From: a virus | Virus record (IMG/VR): IMGVR_UViG_3300045119_000120 | Span: 1-30,782 of that record | DNA: 30,782 bases | Reading direction: 5' to 3' (one strand) | Part shown: in pieces, positions 28,041 to 30,782 of the stretch | Position numbering within the stretch: position 1 is the first letter of the stretch | Layout: every line of letters starts with the position of its first letter | Program-made: the position numbers and the translations under genes | Notes under the pieces: generated by a model | Databases searched by the model: none | What the model was told of the DNA's origin: nothing | Seen by the model: the letters and a program-made list of their open reading frames with translations, nothing else

Positions 28041-29204
28041 TCAGAAGCCGCCGCCGGCAGATTTGCCGTGCTTGCCGTTGTCGTCCTTCTTTGCCGCGGC
28101 CTCGGCCTTCGCCTCCGCCTTGGCTTCGTCGGCCTTGGCCTTGGCGGCCTCGCCCGCCGTCTGCCCCGGCTCGCCGCCGGTTGCGGCCGTGCCATACATG
28201 CCGCCAATGGTGGCGCCAGGCACCGTCCGTGTCTCCAGGCCGGTCGGCAAGGTGATCGGGCCGCTATAGGTCAGGTCCGCCAGCTTGAAGTGTGCCGCCT
28301 CGTTGCTGCACTCCAGGCCGTATTCGGAGAGGATCATCTTCGTCTCGGCGTCGCCGATCGTTCCGATGTCGATCTTCTCCATCTTCCGGTAGTAACCGAC
28401 CTTGGTATAGTCGGGGTCCCAGCCGATCACGGTCGCCTTGGAGATGTAGCGGCTCGGATAGGCTTTAAGCTCGCCGAAGTCGCTGAGGTAGAAGTCCGCG
28501 GCCGCGGCGATCTCGTCCTTGTCGATCGCCACGCGGGTGTTGCGGCGGCCGATGAAGGTGGAGAATACCCGCTTGTTGTAAGACCCCATAAGCAGGATTT
28601 CGGGTTCGCCACCGCCATCATAGGTCTGCTGAATGGCGTCGGCGAGCATCATCTCCGTCATCTGCCGAGGCGTGCCTGGCGTCACGGGTGCAGTCTCGGA
28701 CACCGGGTTTGCGCCCGTTGCACCATAGAAAGCATTTGTCGTGATCCAGTGTTCCAGGCCGCGCGTGGTGCGCGCGACCGTGTCGTCCACGCCCGCGTTG
28801 TAAGCGTGCGCGGAGAGCAGGATCGTCTCCATGTCGCGCTTCAACGCCTTGCCGGCGAGTGCCATCTGGTGGCTCATCTCGCCGGATTTGCCGGCCGCGT
28901 CGGCCTTGTCCTGCGTGCCGGAAACGGTCGCATCGCGGTGGCTGATCTGCGCGATGTTGTGGATGCGGCTGGTCGCGATCGATGCTCCGCGGGAAAGCTG
29001 GAAGCCTTCCACGTCCGCATTGCTGAAGTTCACGGTGGGCAGTTTTTCAGTCTGCCAGTCAAACATGACATTCTTCAGCGTCCGGGTGTCGGACATGCTG
29101 ATAAAGATCGTGTCCACCGGGTCAATGTTGAAGATGGCATCTGCCAAGTCTTCGCGGTTGCCCTTCGCCTGGTAGGTGGTGAAGGCGTTTGTCACTTTAG
29201 GCAT
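28041..29204 (-). CDS. Major capsid protein (SU10/DUF5309-like)
   Basis: A 387-residue capsid protein. The N-terminus TYQAKGNREDLADAIFNIDPVDTIF, followed by MFDWQTEKLP and FSNADVEGFQLSRGASIATS, is the recognisable start of the SU10-like major head protein family. The middle carries helix and strand elements of an HK97-type fold. YNKRVFSTFIGRRNTRVAIDKDEIAAAADFYLSDFGELKAYPSRYI is a clear family segment near 220-265. The last 45 residues are an Ala/Lys/Glu-rich, low-complexity extension (EAAKAKADEAKAEAKAEAAA) absent from the family as I recall it. ATG 29202-29204 follows GAGGAACAATCACA. Scaffold is immediately upstream in transcription. Confidence 0.9.
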   Translation of the reverse strand: MPKVTNAFTTYQAKGNREDLADAIFNIDPVDTIFISMSDTRTLKNVMFDWQTEKLPTVNFSNADVEGFQLSRGASIATSRIHNIAQISHRDATVSGTQDKADAAGKSGEMSHQMALAGKALKRDMETILLSAHAYNAGVDDTVARTTRGLEHWITTNAFYGATGANPVSETAPVTPGTPRQMTEMMLADAIQQTYDGGGEPEILLMGSYNKRVFSTFIGRRNTRVAIDKDEIAAAADFYLSDFGELKAYPSRYISKATVIGWDPDYTKVGYYRKMEKIDIGTIGDAETKMILSEYGLECSNEAAHFKLADLTYSGPITLPTGLETRTVPGATIGGMYGTAATGGEPGQTAGEAAKAKADEAKAEAKAEAAAKKDDNGKHGKSAGGGF

Positions 29205-29219
29205 TGTGATTGTTCCTCG

Positions 29220-30278
29220 TCACAAAAGGCCACGGATGACAGCGGCCGCGTCGCGGACGCTGTGGGTTTGAGCGAGGCGCTGCTTGGCGCGTGTCTGCTC
29301 GGACACGCGGCGTCGGAGTGGATGCGGCCCCGGGTCGGGGGCGGTCGTCTGGCGGGTCTGCTGCGGCTGCGGGACGGGGCGGCCCTGCTTGGCCATGGCG
29401 GCGTATTGCGCCGCCTGCCACAAGATCATAACGGCCCGGTGATCAGTCACAGTTGCGATGTCCGCGTCGCTGTAACCCAGATCGGCCGCATAATTGCGCG
29501 CCGCCAGGCGCGCCTTGTTCCAGGCCGCCTCGTCCCGCCAGGCCGGCACAAGCTCGCCCACGGCCTGGCGCTCGGTCTGCAACAGGCGGTGGCGCTCTTG
29601 CTGGGCTTCCTGCTGGCTGATGGCGTAGAGCCGCGCTTGCTCTTCCGCCGCCGCCTGCTGCCGGTCCTGAAGGTCACGCCGTATCGCCTGCTGCCGAACG
29701 TATTCGGCAGGGTTGTCGTGGTAGAGCCGCTCCCAGTCGATCTGCGGCTCGGCGAGTTGCTTGTATTGCTCGACCAAAGCCGGCAGCAGCTGGGCGTATT
29801 GTTGCCGTTCCGTCCGCACCGCCTCATAATGCTGGTGAAGCGATTTGCGCTCCTCGGCCAGCATCATGGTTTTCTGCGTGTAGTCACGGGTGCGCTGGTA
29901 GCCGCGAACGAGTTCCTCCTCCGGCACCTGCTCTGTCTTGCCGTCAGGTAGCCTGACGGTGAAGAGCCGTGGCTTTGGTGATCCGTCCTCGCTTTCCTCG
30001 CCTTCCTCGTCTGCCTCCTCCTCGCCCGCGTCGTCCGGCTCGGGTTCCCCCTCGTCGGGCAGCGCCTCATCGGGCTCGGCCTCGGCCTCCTCGTCTTCCG
30101 CAGGCGCTGCCTCCTGCCCCCTTGGGGCGGGTGCCTGGCGTGGTGCCTGACCGCGATCGGTGGAGCGTCCCGGTTGTCCCTCGCGGGCCAGGATGCGGCC
30201 GATTGCCGTCTCTGCGGTTTCCATGGACGATCCGGACTCCGTGGGGGCCGGGTTGCCGCCTTGGGTTGTGGCACTCAT
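29220..30278 (-). CDS. Putative capsid scaffolding protein
   Basis: A 352-residue acidic, helical protein directly upstream of the major capsid gene, the usual scaffold position. Residues about 1-100 are disordered and strongly acidic (long Glu/Asp runs near 60-100). RLFTVRLPDGKTEQVPEEELVRGYQRTRDYTQKT near 105-140 is the typical scaffold start of the folded part. Residues about 140-260 form long Gln/Glu/Arg-rich coiled coil. The C-terminus is basic (PLRRRVSEQTRAKQRLAQTH), the part that in scaffolds binds the capsid protein. ATG 30276-30278 overlaps the preceding stop. It should direct capsid assembly and then leave. Confidence 0.8.
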   Translation of the reverse strand: MSATTQGGNPAPTESGSSMETAETAIGRILAREGQPGRSTDRGQAPRQAPAPRGQEAAPAEDEEAEAEPDEALPDEGEPEPDDAGEEEADEEGEESEDGSPKPRLFTVRLPDGKTEQVPEEELVRGYQRTRDYTQKTMMLAEERKSLHQHYEAVRTERQQYAQLLPALVEQYKQLAEPQIDWERLYHDNPAEYVRQQAIRRDLQDRQQAAAEEQARLYAISQQEAQQERHRLLQTERQAVGELVPAWRDEAAWNKARLAARNYAADLGYSDADIATVTDHRAVMILWQAAQYAAMAKQGRPVPQPQQTRQTTAPDPGPHPLRRRVSEQTRAKQRLAQTHSVRDAAAVIRGLL

Positions 30279-30574
30279 TGCACGCGTTCCTCACTCTGCA
30301 TGATCCGGCGATAGCTGCGCCGGTCGAATTCGACATTGGCGATGATCCGTTGCAGGTCCGTCGCGAGCACGTCGAGGGCGCGCAGGAGGTAGTAGCAACC
30401 CTCCCGGTCCTCGCGCGCCTCGGGCGCACTCTGGCGCAGCATCATCAGGTAGTGCTCTTGCAGGCGCTTGAACGCCGCCCGCAGCCCCGGGTCCTCCAGG
30501 GTGGCCTTGGCGTCGATCGCCGCCTGCTCGGCCTTCTCCAGGCTCTGGTGGGGGCTGGTGTAGGGCAGCTTCAC
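30275..30574 (-). CDS. Hypothetical helical protein, 99 aa
   Basis: Start GTG 30572-30574, with CAGGGA upstream. A fully helical, charged protein: SLEKAEQAAIDAKATLEDPGLRAAFKRLQEHYLMMLRQSAP, then CYYLLRALDVLATDLQRIIANVEFDRRSYRRIM. No membrane segment, signal or metal site. A coiled-coil-like late protein before the scaffold is often found in such phages, with unknown role. It is the first minus-strand gene inside the window, but the operon may begin further right. Confidence 0.65.
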   Translation of the reverse strand: MKLPYTSPHQSLEKAEQAAIDAKATLEDPGLRAAFKRLQEHYLMMLRQSAPEAREDREGCYYLLRALDVLATDLQRIIANVEFDRRSYRRIMQSEERVQ

Positions 30575-30640
30575 TGGTATATCCCTGCGGTATGTGCTAT
30601 CTTTGTGGGTGGTGATAACCTTTGACCCTTGGAGTGCATG

Positions 30641-30782
30641 ATGCTCAGGCTTTCAGGCGTCAGCCGGGCTCCGCCCGCCTGGCGCGATCCGGAATTCCCC
30701 GACATTGACCCGAAGGTAGACCCCCGGAACACGGCCGGGAGCGTCTGGTCCCTGTTCAGGGCGATGAACCGCTTGCAGGAAG
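30641..30782 (+). CDS. Partial hypothetical protein, plus strand
   Basis: Begins ATG 30641-30643, six bases after GGAG (TTGGAGTGCATG), and stays open to the window edge (47 codons). The visible sequence, MLRLSGVSRAPPAWRDPEFP, then DIDPKVDPRNTAGSVWSLFRAMNRLQE, looks like real protein, with high C/G third positions. A minus-strand frame in the same place shares those wobble positions and overlaps the GTG at 30574, so it is a rival. I prefer plus because of the ribosome binding site and because 30575-30640 looks non-coding. If right, late genes start from a divergent point here. Confidence 0.5.
   Translation, partial: MLRLSGVSRAPPAWRDPEFPDIDPKVDPRNTAGSVWSLFRAMNRLQE

Noticed and set aside
27843-29951. 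702-codon plus-strand frame opposite capsid and scaffold genes
   Set aside because: Long antisense frames arise in GC-rich coding DNA. The minus-strand frames encode recognisable capsid and scaffold proteins, so this is a shadow.
1-30782. CRISPR array, IS element or transposase
   Set aside because: No regularly spaced repeats and no transposase-like frame with terminal repeats were seen on either strand.
30574-30782. Minus-strand frame ending in GTGA overlap at 30574
   Set aside because: It shares wobble positions with the plus-strand frame, but its last 20 codons use unusual A/T-ending codons and read as non-coding; kept only as a rival to the plus-strand call.

Overview
This GC-rich window looks like most of the genome of a short-tailed (podovirus-like) tailed phage or prophage, probably of an alphaproteobacterium. 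The phage assignment rests on the replication genes and on a nearly complete head, tail-adaptor, tail-fibre and ejection-protein run. The host guess is weaker. It rests on base composition, on relatives of several small genes as I remember them, and on a PEP-CTERM protein, which needs an exosortase-bearing Gram-negative host. Terminase and portal are not in the window, and no tRNA gene, IS element or CRISPR array is visible.

Layout. (1) Bases 1-5767, minus strand: a leftward early operon of small, tightly overlapping genes (zinc-ribbon proteins, a 25-residue membrane peptide, unknowns), then an integrase-like protein with no catalytic domain and an 841-residue primase/SF3-helicase. After it lies a 250-bp non-coding stretch with repeated TGTGACA half-sites, an AT-rich tract, a C10 run and a CA repeat, a possible origin. 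(2) About 5768-5923: a divergent control region. (3) 5924-12356, plus strand: the rightward early operon with an excisionase-type HTH protein, an SNF2-like helicase, an unknown protein, a DUF2800-type nuclease with iron-sulfur cysteines, a DUF2815 putative SSB, an unknown protein and a family A DNA polymerase. The polymerase ends exactly where the last late gene ends on the other strand. (4) 12357-30574, minus strand: the late operon. In transcription order it holds a small unknown, scaffold, SU10-like major capsid protein, a small unknown, head-tail adaptor, tail proteins, an HxH-rich collar protein, an S74 tail spike, small membrane proteins, a zinc-finger protein, a PEP-CTERM surface protein, small virion genes, a putative tail nozzle, and four ejection-type proteins, one with a lysozyme-like domain. 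(5) From 30641 on the plus strand, a partial gene runs off the right edge.

The early genes form a phage-encoded replisome: primase-helicase, polymerase, SSB and a nuclease/helicase pair. The late genes build head, tail and internal proteins in the usual order. Nearly all genes abut or overlap by ATGA or GTGA, so translational coupling is likely. The least expected items are the PEP-CTERM protein inside the late operon, the repeated TTGCACCC/ACTAC/GGCTTATG promoter-like element (once nested in a 47-bp inverted repeat), an HTH gene that seems to start at ATC, the catalytic-domain-less integrase, and a plus-strand ribbon-helix-helix gene embedded in the minus-strand late operon. No discrete endolysin is visible. 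All functions come from reading motifs by eye; no database search was run.
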